A stretch of DNA of 43,453 nt, from the NCBI GenBank assembly GCA_018369015.1, contig JAGZDD010000013.1:1-43453 (forward strand), written 5' to 3'. The stretch comes from Clostridiales bacterium. Its GTDB lineage: Bacteria; Bacillota; Clostridia; Lachnospirales; Lachnospiraceae. This document shows positions 7,972-16,103 of this stretch, in pieces. Position 1 is the stretch's first letter. Every line of letters begins with the position of its first letter. The position numbers and the translations under genes are program-made. Below the pieces are notes generated by a model. It saw only the letters and a program-made list of their open reading frames with translations, ran no database searches and was not told the DNA's origin.

Positions 7972-8177
7972 ATATTCAGCTATACAGCGGATGGAAGCCA
8001 GACAGCCCCCCGATAGAAAAAAGGCGCAAAATAGAAATTGATAGTTTTATTATAACAGACATTTTCCATGAATAAAAGAGGACGTAAGCCACAATTTATC
8101 GGGAGAATCCGGCAAAAGACGGCAGCAGGCGGACGGATACGGCAAAAGTTACGTTTTACTGTCTGTCCAATGAGCAG

Positions 8178-9770
8178 CTACTTATCCAGCCACTCATCCA
8201 ACTGCTCCTGATAACAGCGAATAATTTTATCTACGCCGGAATCCCGAAGCTTTTTTAAAAATTCCTGATAAACATTTTCATTAGCCATACCTGTTTCAAT
8301 TTGGGGCCTATACTGGTCAATGGCATTAATAACGGCTGCCATTTCTGTGCTGACAGAGGATGTATCGCATGAAAAGCCCAGATATTTTGACACTTTACTA
8401 TTTTTCATAGCTTCCAGAGATTGTTTGCGTATATCTTTATCCATGCCGTCCCACGGTAATATAAGAAATTGATTTCCACATATAAAATCATTTGTATGAT
8501 ATGCAGGCGTTTCATTCCCGTCAATATATTTTGCAATCCCATTGACTACTTCATAGTCCACGCCTTCAATTCCCCAGGCCATAAGATTACAAATCTGCTC
8601 ATTGGTAAACATCAGACTTAAAAAAGCTATGGCGGCTTCCGGTTCTTTTGCTGCCGATGGAACGGCCCAGACAAACTTTGTGCATGAACCGGTAGTTATC
8701 GGCTGGTCAATAATTTTAACACAAATCATTTCCATGCCGCATGCCGCCGACTTCGCCGCCTCAATTCCAAGCTCCGAATTACTAAAAAAAGAAAAGGCTG
8801 CGTCAGCTTTCACAAGTGTTTGCCCCATATCTGTAGTTGTAGCAGAATCTTTATAGACATAGCCTTTTTCGTACCACACTCTCATTATTTCATACATTTT
8901 TTTATATTCTTCTGTTTCATAATTGATACATACCGTAGAATCGCTGCCCTCTGGGTTTATTGAAATCAGGCGGTTTCTGTCGCCCAGGGGGTCATAACAA
9001 GACATATCTTTAAAATTATTATGGCCAAGGTAATCGCTTTCCTGTGCCATACATTCTCCCGGGTTTGTCGAAACAAGCGGCGCCAGATACGACCATCGTT
9101 CGCTTGTTTTTACAGCCTCTAAAATAGCTTCATATTCTGACAGGGATGTCATATTTTGGGCTTTTTCCAAAAGCCCCAGGTCTTCCAGGACATCTGTGCG
9201 CATCACTAAATAAGCGCTGCAGGCCAAATTTCTATAACCAGTAACTCCATAAATTTTCCCATTAATCGTCGTTCCCAAAACCAAATCGCCTAAAAGCTCT
9301 AATACAGGCGTTCCATAATCTTCCAGCAAATTTGTAATATCCGAAAGCTGGCCCTGCATCTGCATATTCGTATATGTTGACGCCCCCGAAGGCATTGTCA
9401 TAAGCAAATCGACGGTTTCCCCAGAAGACATCATCAGGCCTACCTGCTGATCATAACTTCCCGATTCTATCATTATCAAATTGACATGAACATTTAATTT
9501 TTCTTCTGTAATAATATTTATCTCATCTTCTACAGCAGATAGGCCAGGTGGCAGCGGACCCATGGATGGATATACGACGGTTATTTCTGCCATATCTTCC
9601 CACCCGTTCCCCAGCGCCGCGCTTCCTGAATTTGTCTGTGTATTTCCCTGTAATGCGGTCTGCGGTCCGGCTTCAGAATTACAGGCTGCAAAAACCGTTA
9701 AAATTATCCCCAAAACAGCTATAAATATTTTTCTTTTCTCCTGCTTATATTTTCCCCAAAACTTAAACAT
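8178..9770 (-). CDS. Extracellular solute-binding lipoprotein, LplA-like (second orphan)
   Basis: A 530-residue CUT1-type sugar-binding lipoprotein. Signal peptide with lipobox V-F-A-A-C, lipidated Cys at about residue 30, then a short Ser/Gly/Asn linker. It aligns along its length with the protein at 271-1926. Shared blocks include MAEITV, YDQQVGLMMSSGE, RTDVLEDLGLLEKA, GIEGVDYEV, GNETPAYH, FGFxCDTSS-like text and CYQEQLDEW. The ATG at 9770 is preceded by a GGGGGG stretch. It starts 18 bp after the sulfatase stop, so the two are almost certainly cotranscribed. No permeases adjoin. The close pairing with a sulfatase suggests a sulfated glycan ligand or a ligand released from one (inference). 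Confidence 0.9.
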   Translation of the reverse strand: MFKFWGKYKQEKRKIFIAVLGIILTVFAACNSEAGPQTALQGNTQTNSGSAALGNGWEDMAEITVVYPSMGPLPPGLSAVEDEINIITEEKLNVHVNLIMIESGSYDQQVGLMMSSGETVDLLMTMPSGASTYTNMQMQGQLSDITNLLEDYGTPVLELLGDLVLGTTINGKIYGVTGYRNLACSAYLVMRTDVLEDLGLLEKAQNMTSLSEYEAILEAVKTSERWSYLAPLVSTNPGECMAQESDYLGHNNFKDMSCYDPLGDRNRLISINPEGSDSTVCINYETEEYKKMYEIMRVWYEKGYVYKDSATTTDMGQTLVKADAAFSFFSNSELGIEAAKSAACGMEMICVKIIDQPITTGSCTKFVWAVPSAAKEPEAAIAFLSLMFTNEQICNLMAWGIEGVDYEVVNGIAKYIDGNETPAYHTNDFICGNQFLILPWDGMDKDIRKQSLEAMKNSKVSKYLGFSCDTSSVSTEMAAVINAIDQYRPQIETGMANENVYQEFLKKLRDSGVDKIIRCYQEQLDEWLDK

Positions 9771-9788
9771 ATAGCGCGCCCCCCTTTT

Positions 9789-11252
9789 TCATTTTAAATG
9801 CCGCACTGTATCAGATGTTTGCATATACCATACAAGCATTTCCTTTTCCATCTGTGTGATAATTTCCTTATAATCTGCATGACCATAATAATTTTTTTCT
9901 TCAAGCTTATCCTTTGCCAGATCAAAAAACTCATTCTCCCCGTTGCTGCGCAAAATCAGCTTATAATCTCCCTGCCGCATCATCGTTCCCCTGCAAACGC
10001 ACTCTCCATGCTCCTGCTGGATCATCATTTTGGGATAATAAACACAATTTTCCTTTAATAAAAAGGAATAATCCCTTTTTGTTCCCTCAAAGCACTGAGG
10101 CTCCCTCAGATCATAGCCGCCTTCACAATAAACTGGCTCATCCTTCCATTGTTCTTCCCCTGTATCGCCGTCAATGCCCAAAAGCGGGCCAAGCGATTTG
10201 CCAAAATGGTCGTGTCCGGAAGCCACTCCCTCTTTTTCTAAAATCGTAGGGAATATATCAATCTGCGAAACAAGATCTGACACCCGGCGGCCTTTGGGAA
10301 TACCAGGGCCTCTCATAATCAATGGCGTTTTCGTTAAATCATCATAAAAACAGTTTGGCCATTTTTCCACAAGGCCGTAGTCGCCTGCAAAATCTCCATG
10401 ATCTGAGGTTGCAATAACCATTGTCTGATCCTCAAGCCCCCTGACTTTTAGCGTATCTAAAACACGCCCCAGCATATCATCACAATACGTTATCATTCCC
10501 TGATAAATCGCCGCGCATTTTTGAAATACAGCGTTGTCCATTACTTCAAAGCCCGAATATTCTCTCAGCCACCGGACAAACGACGGCTCCATTCCATGTC
10601 TGTGGGTTCTTAGCTTAAAATCCTCTGGCTGGTACATCTGATGATAATACTTCGTACATACATAAGGCGCATGGGGATGATTTATGGAAATAAACAGGAA
10701 AAACGGGGCGTCTCCCGGTTTCCAGCTTCGTATAAATTCAAGGCCCCTTTCCACAATTTTTGTATCCTGCATACCTTCCAGCTCACAGTCGTCCATTGGC
10801 GGAAAAATCATTGTGTAGTCATCAGAAAAAAGATGCATCTCTTTTTGGCTTTTTTTGCCGTCCGGACTTCTCCATATGCTTTCCGCCTCCGTCCGGCTCC
10901 CACCGCAAGCATCATAAATACTGACAGAATCTTCCAGCGCCTTTGCGTCAAGCACATGGTTTTTCCCAAGTAAAATTACCTGATACCCGGCATTTTTCAA
11001 ATACCGTAAAAAATTGGGGTCCTGGGGCGTCAGGAAATTTAAAAGGCTCCGAAAGCCCCCTACATGGGGATACCAGCCAGTAAGCAAGGAGCAACGCGAA
11101 CCGACACACACCGGGTTTTGTACATAATGATTTTCAAAAAGTGTTCCTTCGGACGCCAGACGGTCATAATTGGGCGTACGGGCAATGGGGTGTCCGTAAC
11201 ATCCCAGGTTTTCGGCACGCATTTCATCTGTAAAAAACATGACATAGTTCAT
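9789..11252 (-). CDS. Type I (S1 family) sulfatase with unusual C-V-G-S-R motif
   Basis: A 487-residue sulfatase without a signal peptide, so probably cytoplasmic. Metal-site residues are visible in FFTDEMRAENLGCYG (D9, E10). GKNH at 96-99, HPHAP at about 193 and DHGD at 284-287 with a following Lys match the alkaline-phosphatase-superfamily sulfatase core. The formylglycine site reads N-P-V-C-V-G-S-R-C-S-L-L-T-G, with Cys49 and Arg53. The usual consensus is C/S-x-P/A-x-R, so position 51 is Gly instead of Pro/Ala. The start is ATG at 11252 with AGGAGG nine bases upstream; a longer frame to 11360 lacks any such site. Cotranscribed with the binding protein at 8178 and divergent from an RpiR regulator. 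No anaerobic sulfatase-maturating enzyme gene is in the window. Confidence 0.92.
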   Translation of the reverse strand: MNYVMFFTDEMRAENLGCYGHPIARTPNYDRLASEGTLFENHYVQNPVCVGSRCSLLTGWYPHVGGFRSLLNFLTPQDPNFLRYLKNAGYQVILLGKNHVLDAKALEDSVSIYDACGGSRTEAESIWRSPDGKKSQKEMHLFSDDYTMIFPPMDDCELEGMQDTKIVERGLEFIRSWKPGDAPFFLFISINHPHAPYVCTKYYHQMYQPEDFKLRTHRHGMEPSFVRWLREYSGFEVMDNAVFQKCAAIYQGMITYCDDMLGRVLDTLKVRGLEDQTMVIATSDHGDFAGDYGLVEKWPNCFYDDLTKTPLIMRGPGIPKGRRVSDLVSQIDIFPTILEKEGVASGHDHFGKSLGPLLGIDGDTGEEQWKDEPVYCEGGYDLREPQCFEGTKRDYSFLLKENCVYYPKMMIQQEHGECVCRGTMMRQGDYKLILRSNGENEFFDLAKDKLEEKNYYGHADYKEIITQMEKEMLVWYMQTSDTVRHLK

Positions 11253-11435
11253 AGCTTTTATCCTCCTCATTTTTATGTTTGGTATAATATGGCTGCGGAC
11301 ATACAAAACAGTATTGTTACAACGATTATAATTGATTTTCGCCTGTAATCTGCAATCCAAAAATGCTGTACAGCTCCAAAATTCTGCATCAACACTTCAA
11401 TATTTGATAATTTTCAACAATTCAGACAACTAAAA

Positions 11436-11468
11436 GTTACTGTCCACGGATGTCCTGTAAACAGTAAC
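11436..11468. repeat. GTTAC...GTAAC palindrome family copy in the sulfatase/rpiR control region
   Basis: GTTACTGTCCACGGA (11436-11450) and TCCTGTAAACAGTAAC (11453-11468) are imperfect inverted copies. The right 14 bp (CTGTAAACAGTAAC) recurs exactly, inverted, at 20553-20566. It lies in the divergent region 11253-11588, so it may be an operator, but its recurrence elsewhere argues for a dispersed repeat. Confidence 0.55.
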
Positions 11469-11507
11469 ACTAAAATATCCCATGGTCTTTATACAATTTA
11501 TGGGCTA

Positions 11508-11536
11508 TTGCTTTCCACAAACAAAAAATATATAAT
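11508..11536 (+). promoter_or_regulatory. Promoter of the RpiR-type regulator
   Basis: TTGCTT (11508-11513) and TATAAT (11531-11536) are 17 bp apart. The start codon chosen for the regulator lies about 53 bp downstream of the -10. Confidence 0.65.
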
Positions 11537-11588
11537 TATCTGTAATTATTTGTACTGTTACTGCATTTTACAGGAGGAAAATAAGGAC

Positions 11589-12395
11589 ATGGGAACCAAC
11601 ACAAATACCGATACGCCTATTTCTGCCCTTGCTGCGGAATACAATTTTTTGCCGGAACATAATATTGAAAAAAGAATCGCCCAAATCGTCTTAAGCCATA
11701 TATCTGAAATCCCTCGTTTAACGCTCGAAGAAATTTCCGGCTTATGTGATGTTTCGCCGTCAACCTTTTCCAGGTTTTGCAAACATATGGGCTATAGCTC
11801 CTACACAGCCTTTAAAATAAAAATGTCTGACGCTCTGGAAAGTTACCCTTATCATTCTTCCTCTCATCATGCCATAAGCCGCAGCAGCGAATCCTTTATT
11901 CCCGCCATGGCTGAGATGATCCAAAGGGATGTGCAAAACTTTTTTAAAGGCTTCCAAAAAGAAACTTATTGCCAGCTTGTGAACGAAATGAAAGCCTGTT
12001 CTTATATTTATTTCCATGATACAGTTTATTCCACAGTCCGGCTCTCCCTCCAATGTGATCTGGCAGTTGATAAAAAAATCGTAACCTTTTCGCCCAACCG
12101 TGCGCAGCAGCGCAGAGATGTACGCACCGCCCGTCCGGGTTCCCTGTTTATTTTAATTTATGATGGACATATACGTTCCAGGGAGATCCTGGAGTCTGCA
12201 CAGTACCTCCATTCTCAAAAACATATCGCTAAAACGGCGTTATTTTCTCCCACAGCCCAGCTTCCTGCTGCAAAGTATTGCGATTATTTTTTTGAACTGC
12301 CCCAGGGCGGTACTGCACTGACCGATATGCTGATCCATGACCTGGCTTACGACTACTTATCTATCCTTTACCGCGAAACCTGCCGCAGCTTATAG
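11589..12395 (+). CDS. RpiR/MurR-family transcriptional regulator
   Basis: A 268-residue regulator. The N-terminal HTH_6 domain (about 15-85) contains LTLEEISGLCDVSPSTFSRF, the usual recognition-helix region of RpiR proteins. The C-terminal half is a SIS-like sugar-phosphate-binding fold, though its typical Ser/Thr phosphate-binding loop is hard to see. The start is ATG at 11589 with AGGAGG eleven bases upstream; an in-frame ATG at 11508 sits inside the promoter. It is divergent from the sulfatase and binding-protein operon, so it probably controls it in response to a sugar phosphate or other sugar metabolite (inference). Whether it activates or represses cannot be seen. Confidence 0.85.
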   Translation: MGTNTNTDTPISALAAEYNFLPEHNIEKRIAQIVLSHISEIPRLTLEEISGLCDVSPSTFSRFCKHMGYSSYTAFKIKMSDALESYPYHSSSHHAISRSSESFIPAMAEMIQRDVQNFFKGFQKETYCQLVNEMKACSYIYFHDTVYSTVRLSLQCDLAVDKKIVTFSPNRAQQRRDVRTARPGSLFILIYDGHIRSREILESAQYLHSQKHIAKTALFSPTAQLPAAKYCDYFFELPQGGTALTDMLIHDLAYDYLSILYRETCRSL

Positions 12396-12448
12396 ATCTT
12401 CAGGAAATGCCGTGAAACCTGCCACATTATTTTAAAGGAGCCACTCCC

Positions 12449-13126
12449 ATGAAACATATTATGCTCATCGACGATGATACTTGTATTATTGAAATGCTCA
12501 GAGAACTTCTCGAAAAAGAAGGTTATTCCGTCACAGCAGCCTATTCAGGCTCAGAGGCGCTTTTAGCCATCCCGAAGCGCCGGCCCGACCTGATCCTTTT
12601 AGATCTCATGCTTCCGGGCCTTTCCGGTGAGGAAGTTCTTTCCAAAATCCAGGGTATACCTGCCATTATCATCAGCGCCAAGGACAATATTGACGATAAA
12701 GTAAGTGTCCTTCTTGGAGGGGCTGCAGATTACCTGACAAAGCCATTTGATCCCCGTGAACTTCTGGCCCGAATCACTGTTGCCTTGAGAAATGCCGCAG
12801 CCTCAGGACAGGCTCCGGTTCTTACCTATGAAAATATTTCCATGGACACAGCGCAGCATCTTGTAACCGTTGAGAAAACACCTATAAAGCTGACAAAAAC
12901 CGAATTTTCTATATTAAAGCTTTTACTTATCAATCAAACTCAAATTATTCCCAAATCCACCATGCTGGAACGCCTTTCCCTAGATACACCCGATTGTATG
13001 GAAAGCTCCCTCAAGGTTCATATTAGCAATCTCCGCAAAAAGTTAAAAAATGCCGATCCATTTCACCGCGATTTCATTGAGGCGGTTTGGGGGATCGGTT
13101 TTAAGCTTACAGGCGCTCCAGAATGA
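12449..13126 (+). CDS. OmpR/PhoB-family response regulator
   Basis: A 225-residue two-component regulator. The receiver domain (1-120) has the acidic pocket D8-D10, phosphoacceptor Asp52 in LLDLMLPG, Ser76 in place of the conserved Ser/Thr, and Lys98 in TKPF. The C-terminal winged helix (about 128-222) has LTKTEFSILKLL and VHISNLRKKL...AVWGIGFKL. ATG at 12449 has AAAGGAG upstream. The matching kinase is probably the one at 15208, with the ABC ATPase and permease genes between them. This arrangement is typical of bacitracin/lantibiotic-type detoxification or immunity modules. Confidence 0.92.
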   Translation: MKHIMLIDDDTCIIEMLRELLEKEGYSVTAAYSGSEALLAIPKRRPDLILLDLMLPGLSGEEVLSKIQGIPAIIISAKDNIDDKVSVLLGGAADYLTKPFDPRELLARITVALRNAAASGQAPVLTYENISMDTAQHLVTVEKTPIKLTKTEFSILKLLLINQTQIIPKSTMLERLSLDTPDCMESSLKVHISNLRKKLKNADPFHRDFIEAVWGIGFKLTGAPE

Positions 13127-13146
13127 TCTCACAGCCATCGGACGGG

Positions 13147-13368
13147 GCTTTCATAGTAAACGGACATGCCGCCGTCCGGCGGCATCACTATAAATGAAAG
13201 CTCAGGATTGCTCCGTGCTACGCACTCCCGCAATCCTGCCGACGGTATTCGCACTTTCCGCTGCCTAACGGCAGCCCGTGCTCATACCGTCTTGTCGGCA
13301 AATGTCCGCGCATCCGGCCAAGCGAGCTTGCCCGTCTGTGCGTCCACTTGCCGAGCTTTCATAGTAAA
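13147..13368 (-). repeat. Dispersed hairpin repeat, copy E, in a multi-hairpin composite
   Basis: A 14 bp direct repeat GCTTTCATAGTAAA flanks the segment (13147-13160 and 13355-13368). Inside are four stem-loops: ATGCCGCC/GGCGGCAT (13166-13185); CAGGATTG/CAATCCTG (13203-13238); GACGGTAT/ATACCGTC (13241-13291), with inner stems GCAC/GTGC and GCTGCC/GGCAGC; and CGGCAA/TTGCCG at the distal end. The first two match, inverted, the two hairpins of copy F at 33703. A short frame covering this region has no ribosome site and is not a gene. Confidence 0.7.
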
Positions 13369-13370
13369 TA

Positions 13371-13410
13371 TTTACGTTTTCTTTACCTTTTTCTTTACCC
13401 TTTTCTTAAC
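13371..13410 (+). promoter_or_regulatory. Direct-repeat operator candidate upstream of the ABC/kinase genes
   Basis: TTTAC occurs at 13371, 13382 and 13394, followed by a TTAAC variant at 13406. The spacing is 11, 12 and 12 bp, about one helical turn, each followed by a T-rich spacer. OmpR-family regulators usually bind such in-phase direct repeats just upstream of activated promoters. The adjacent response regulator at 12449 is the obvious candidate. GTAAATATTTAC at 13364-13375 is also a perfect palindrome. No strong -35 is present. Confidence 0.5.
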
Positions 13411-13451
13411 AAATAGCGTGTAAATTAAAGGATAAAGGAGGTTTTATTTTT

Positions 13452-14369
13452 ATGGACTATATTTTAGAAGTTAACGGCCTGTGTAAGCAATACAGACATT
13501 TTAAAGCGCTTAATGATTTTTCTATGCATATTCCCAAGGGAGCGATTTACGGCTTTGTCGGGAAGAACGGCGCCGGAAAAACAACGCTGATCCGGCTGAT
13601 TTGCGGCCTTTTGCCGCCTACCTCGGGCAACTATACGCTCTACGGTACAGAAAGCACGAAAAAATCTATTGTTAAGGCCCGCCGCCGTATTGGTGCTATC
13701 GTTGAAACACCGTCCATCTATATGGATATGACGGCTCAGGATAATTTAAAAGAACAATACCGTATTTTAGGCGTTCCTTCCTTTGATTCAATCCCGGAGC
13801 TCCTAAAGCTTGTAGGGCTTGAGGGGACCGGCAGAAAAAAAGCAAAAAATTTTTCTCTGGGTATGCGGCAGCGTCTTGGCATTGCTATCGCCCTGGCAGG
13901 CAATCCTGATTTTCTTATTCTTGATGAGCCGGTCAACGGTCTCGACCCCCAGGGGATCATTGAAATACGGGAACTGATTTTAAAACTCAACCAGGAGCAT
14001 CAAATGACTGTGCTGATTTCCAGCCATATTCTCGATGAGCTTTCACGACTGGCTACCCATTACGGCTTTATTGACCGCGGGCGCATGGTTCGGGAAATCA
14101 GTGCAAAACAACTGGAGGACGCCTGCCGGAAGTGTACCCGGATAGCTGTTTCTCATATTCAGGCGCTCATCCGCGTATTGGAAGAGAAGCATTTAGAATA
14201 CAGTATTCTCTCAGACTCAGAGGCCGACATATTTGGCCCTGTCAGTGTGACAGATCTCGTCATAACGCTTTCTCAAGAGGGCTGCGAAGTTCTCTCTCTG
14301 ACCTCTCGGGATGAAACACTGGAAAGCTACTATATGAATCTTATCGGCGGAGGTGAGTATCGTGAATAA
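13452..14369 (+). CDS. ABC transporter ATP-binding protein (BcrA/lantibiotic-immunity type)
   Basis: A 305-residue ATPase that powers the permease encoded next. Walker A is GKNGAGKTT (38-45 region), the signature is FSLGMRQRLG (about 134-143), and Walker B is FLILDEPVNGLDPQG (about 154-168). An H-loop follows in LISSHILDEL. The roughly 80-residue C-terminal extension is typical of the antibiotic/lantibiotic exporter subfamily. ATG at 13452 lies downstream of AAAGGAGG. The stop overlaps the start of the permease by 8 bp, so translation is coupled. Likely role: export of, or protection from, a membrane-active antimicrobial, sensed by the neighbouring two-component pair (inference). Confidence 0.92.
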   Translation: MDYILEVNGLCKQYRHFKALNDFSMHIPKGAIYGFVGKNGAGKTTLIRLICGLLPPTSGNYTLYGTESTKKSIVKARRRIGAIVETPSIYMDMTAQDNLKEQYRILGVPSFDSIPELLKLVGLEGTGRKKAKNFSLGMRQRLGIAIALAGNPDFLILDEPVNGLDPQGIIEIRELILKLNQEHQMTVLISSHILDELSRLATHYGFIDRGRMVREISAKQLEDACRKCTRIAVSHIQALIRVLEEKHLEYSILSDSEADIFGPVSVTDLVITLSQEGCEVLSLTSRDETLESYYMNLIGGGEYRE

Positions 14370-15192
14370 ATTATTATCCGCGAATTTTGTGCGTTTATTT
14401 AAAAATAAGGTATTCTGGATATGTATGGGCTTCATGTTTGCATTAAGCGCCATACTATATCTTAATTACTATTTTATGGGCCGCCATTATTCCGTTTCCG
14501 TCAGCCTCGAGGAAGGATTTTTTGTCTATGCGGCCTTAATTGGGATTCTCCTTGCGGCTTTTGTAAGCCTTTTTATTGGAACAGAATACAGCGATGGAAC
14601 AATCCGAAATAAAATTTGTGTCGGCCATACGCGCACGGCAATTTACCTGTCCAATACTATTGTCTGTGCGGCAGCCGGACTTTTCATGTGTATGGCTTAT
14701 ATTTTAGGGGCCATTTTCATAGGGCTACCGCTCCTCGGCTTTTTTAAAACGGATTTGTCAACGATTTTTTCGATTGTTTTATGTACTCTATTGATGTCTG
14801 TGGCCTTCTCTTCTATTTATACGATGATTGCCATGCTCAACCAAAGCAAGGCTGCTGTCGCTGTCATCAATATTCTTGGCGTCGTTGTCCTGCTCCTTTT
14901 AGCTTCCTATATCAGCTCCAGACTAAGCGAGCCTAAAATGTGGGATAGCTATACTTATATCAATGATGAGGAAGAAATTATCACTGAACCTGCCGAGCCT
15001 AATTCTAACTACGTGGACGGCGCCTGGCGGGAAGTACTTATTTTTATTAATGATTTTCTACCTACAGGCCAATCATTACAGCTATGCCGTGTGTCTGACG
15101 AAAGCAAAAATACAATGATGATTTATTCTATCGTCATTACTGCGGCAGTCACCGCCCTGGGGGCAGCGGCCTTTCAGCGAAAAAATTTGTAA
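14362..15192 (+). CDS. ABC-2 type permease
   Basis: A 276-residue membrane protein. Hydrophobic helices are visible at about 20-40, 55-75, 100-125, 135-155, 165-185 and near the C-terminus, with a large hydrophilic loop before the last helix. It begins (V)NKLLSANFVRLFKNKVFW. The start is GTG at 14362, with GGAGG eight bases upstream, inside the end of the ATPase gene; GTG at 14353 is the alternative. It should form a transporter with the ATPase at 13452. Confidence 0.85.
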   Translation: MNKLLSANFVRLFKNKVFWICMGFMFALSAILYLNYYFMGRHYSVSVSLEEGFFVYAALIGILLAAFVSLFIGTEYSDGTIRNKICVGHTRTAIYLSNTIVCAAAGLFMCMAYILGAIFIGLPLLGFFKTDLSTIFSIVLCTLLMSVAFSSIYTMIAMLNQSKAAVAVINILGVVVLLLLASYISSRLSEPKMWDSYTYINDEEEIITEPAEPNSNYVDGAWREVLIFINDFLPTGQSLQLCRVSDESKNTMMIYSIVITAAVTALGAAAFQRKNL

Positions 15193-15207
15193 AGTAGAGG
15201 TATATTT

Positions 15208-16095
15208 ATGAGCGCTGTATTATATTTTATCATTTTCCTTCTCCTGTGCAGCATTTTCGTTTTATCCCTAAAAATATTTCTTATGCGAAAAGCTGCAAGA
15301 GAAATTAAAGAATCCCTGGATGAAAAGCTTAAAACCGATACAAATACGCTCATTGACATATCCAGCCGCGACAAGCATATGCGGTGCCTGGCGGCCGCCA
15401 TTAACAGACAGCTTCGCCTTCTTATTGAAGAACGCCGCCGTTTTGTCCAGGGAGATAAAGCCCTAAAGGACGCTGTGACAAACATTTCCCATGACCTGCG
15501 TACACCGCTGACAGCGATCTACGGTTATCTCGATCTGCTAAAGGATGAGGAAAAGTCTGAAAATGCAAAACGTTATCTTTCTATTATCAAAAACCGCACA
15601 GACGCCTTAAAGAGGCTTACCGGCGAGCTTTTTTCCTATTCTGCCCTGATAACCTCCCCAGATACACAACAAAAAGAGGAGCTTGTTTTAAACAAGCTCC
15701 TTGAGGAAAGTGTTCTCGCTTATTACGGCGCGCTGAAAAAATGCGGCATTTCTCCTGAAATTTCAATGCCCGAATCGCCTATTTGCCGTACCTTGAATAA
15801 AAATGCCTTATCCCGAATTTTTTCCAATATTATAAGCAATGCGGTCAAGTACAGCAGCGGAGACCTTAAAATTACACTCACAGCCAATGGAGAAATGATT
15901 TTTTCCAATAATGCCCCGGAGCTGAATGAGCTGACTGCCAGCCAGCTTTTTAACCGTTTTTATACCGTGGAAACTGCCCGAAAAACGGAAGGCGGTATCG
16001 GGCTCTCTATTGCCCGCAGCCTGACCGAGGAAATGGGTGGCTCTATCACTGCCCGCTATGTTGCCGGAAGGCTGTATATCCATCTGAAAATCTAA
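15208..16095 (+). CDS. Sensor histidine kinase with minimal sensor region
   Basis: A 295-residue kinase with a single N-terminal transmembrane helix (about 4-26) and hardly any extracellular part. A linker of some 65 residues follows, then the H-box TNISHDLRTPLTAIYGYL with His95, the N-box SNIISNAVKYSS (Asn211) and the G-box GGIGLSIARS (262-). The G1 box (DNG-type) is poorly kept and reads F-S-N-N-A-P. Such short kinases in BceS-type systems usually sense through their ABC transporter rather than directly. The ATG at 15208 has AGAGG upstream. It ends 8 bp from the stop of the opposite-strand surface-protein gene. Likely partner: the regulator at 12449. Confidence 0.88.
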   Translation: MSAVLYFIIFLLLCSIFVLSLKIFLMRKAAREIKESLDEKLKTDTNTLIDISSRDKHMRCLAAAINRQLRLLIEERRRFVQGDKALKDAVTNISHDLRTPLTAIYGYLDLLKDEEKSENAKRYLSIIKNRTDALKRLTGELFSYSALITSPDTQQKEELVLNKLLEESVLAYYGALKKCGISPEISMPESPICRTLNKNALSRIFSNIISNAVKYSSGDLKITLTANGEMIFSNNAPELNELTASQLFNRFYTVETARKTEGGIGLSIARSLTEEMGGSITARYVAGRLYIHLKI

Positions 16096-16103
16096 CCTTG
16101 CCA

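Noticed and set aside
13147..13368. Insertion sequence
   Set aside because: No transposase frame is present; only short hairpins and direct repeats are seen, so it can at most be a non-autonomous element.
13166..13423. Open frame of 85 codons in the response regulator / ABC gap
   Set aside because: It runs through the hairpin composite and the TTTAC repeats, with no ribosome site and no recognisable protein character.
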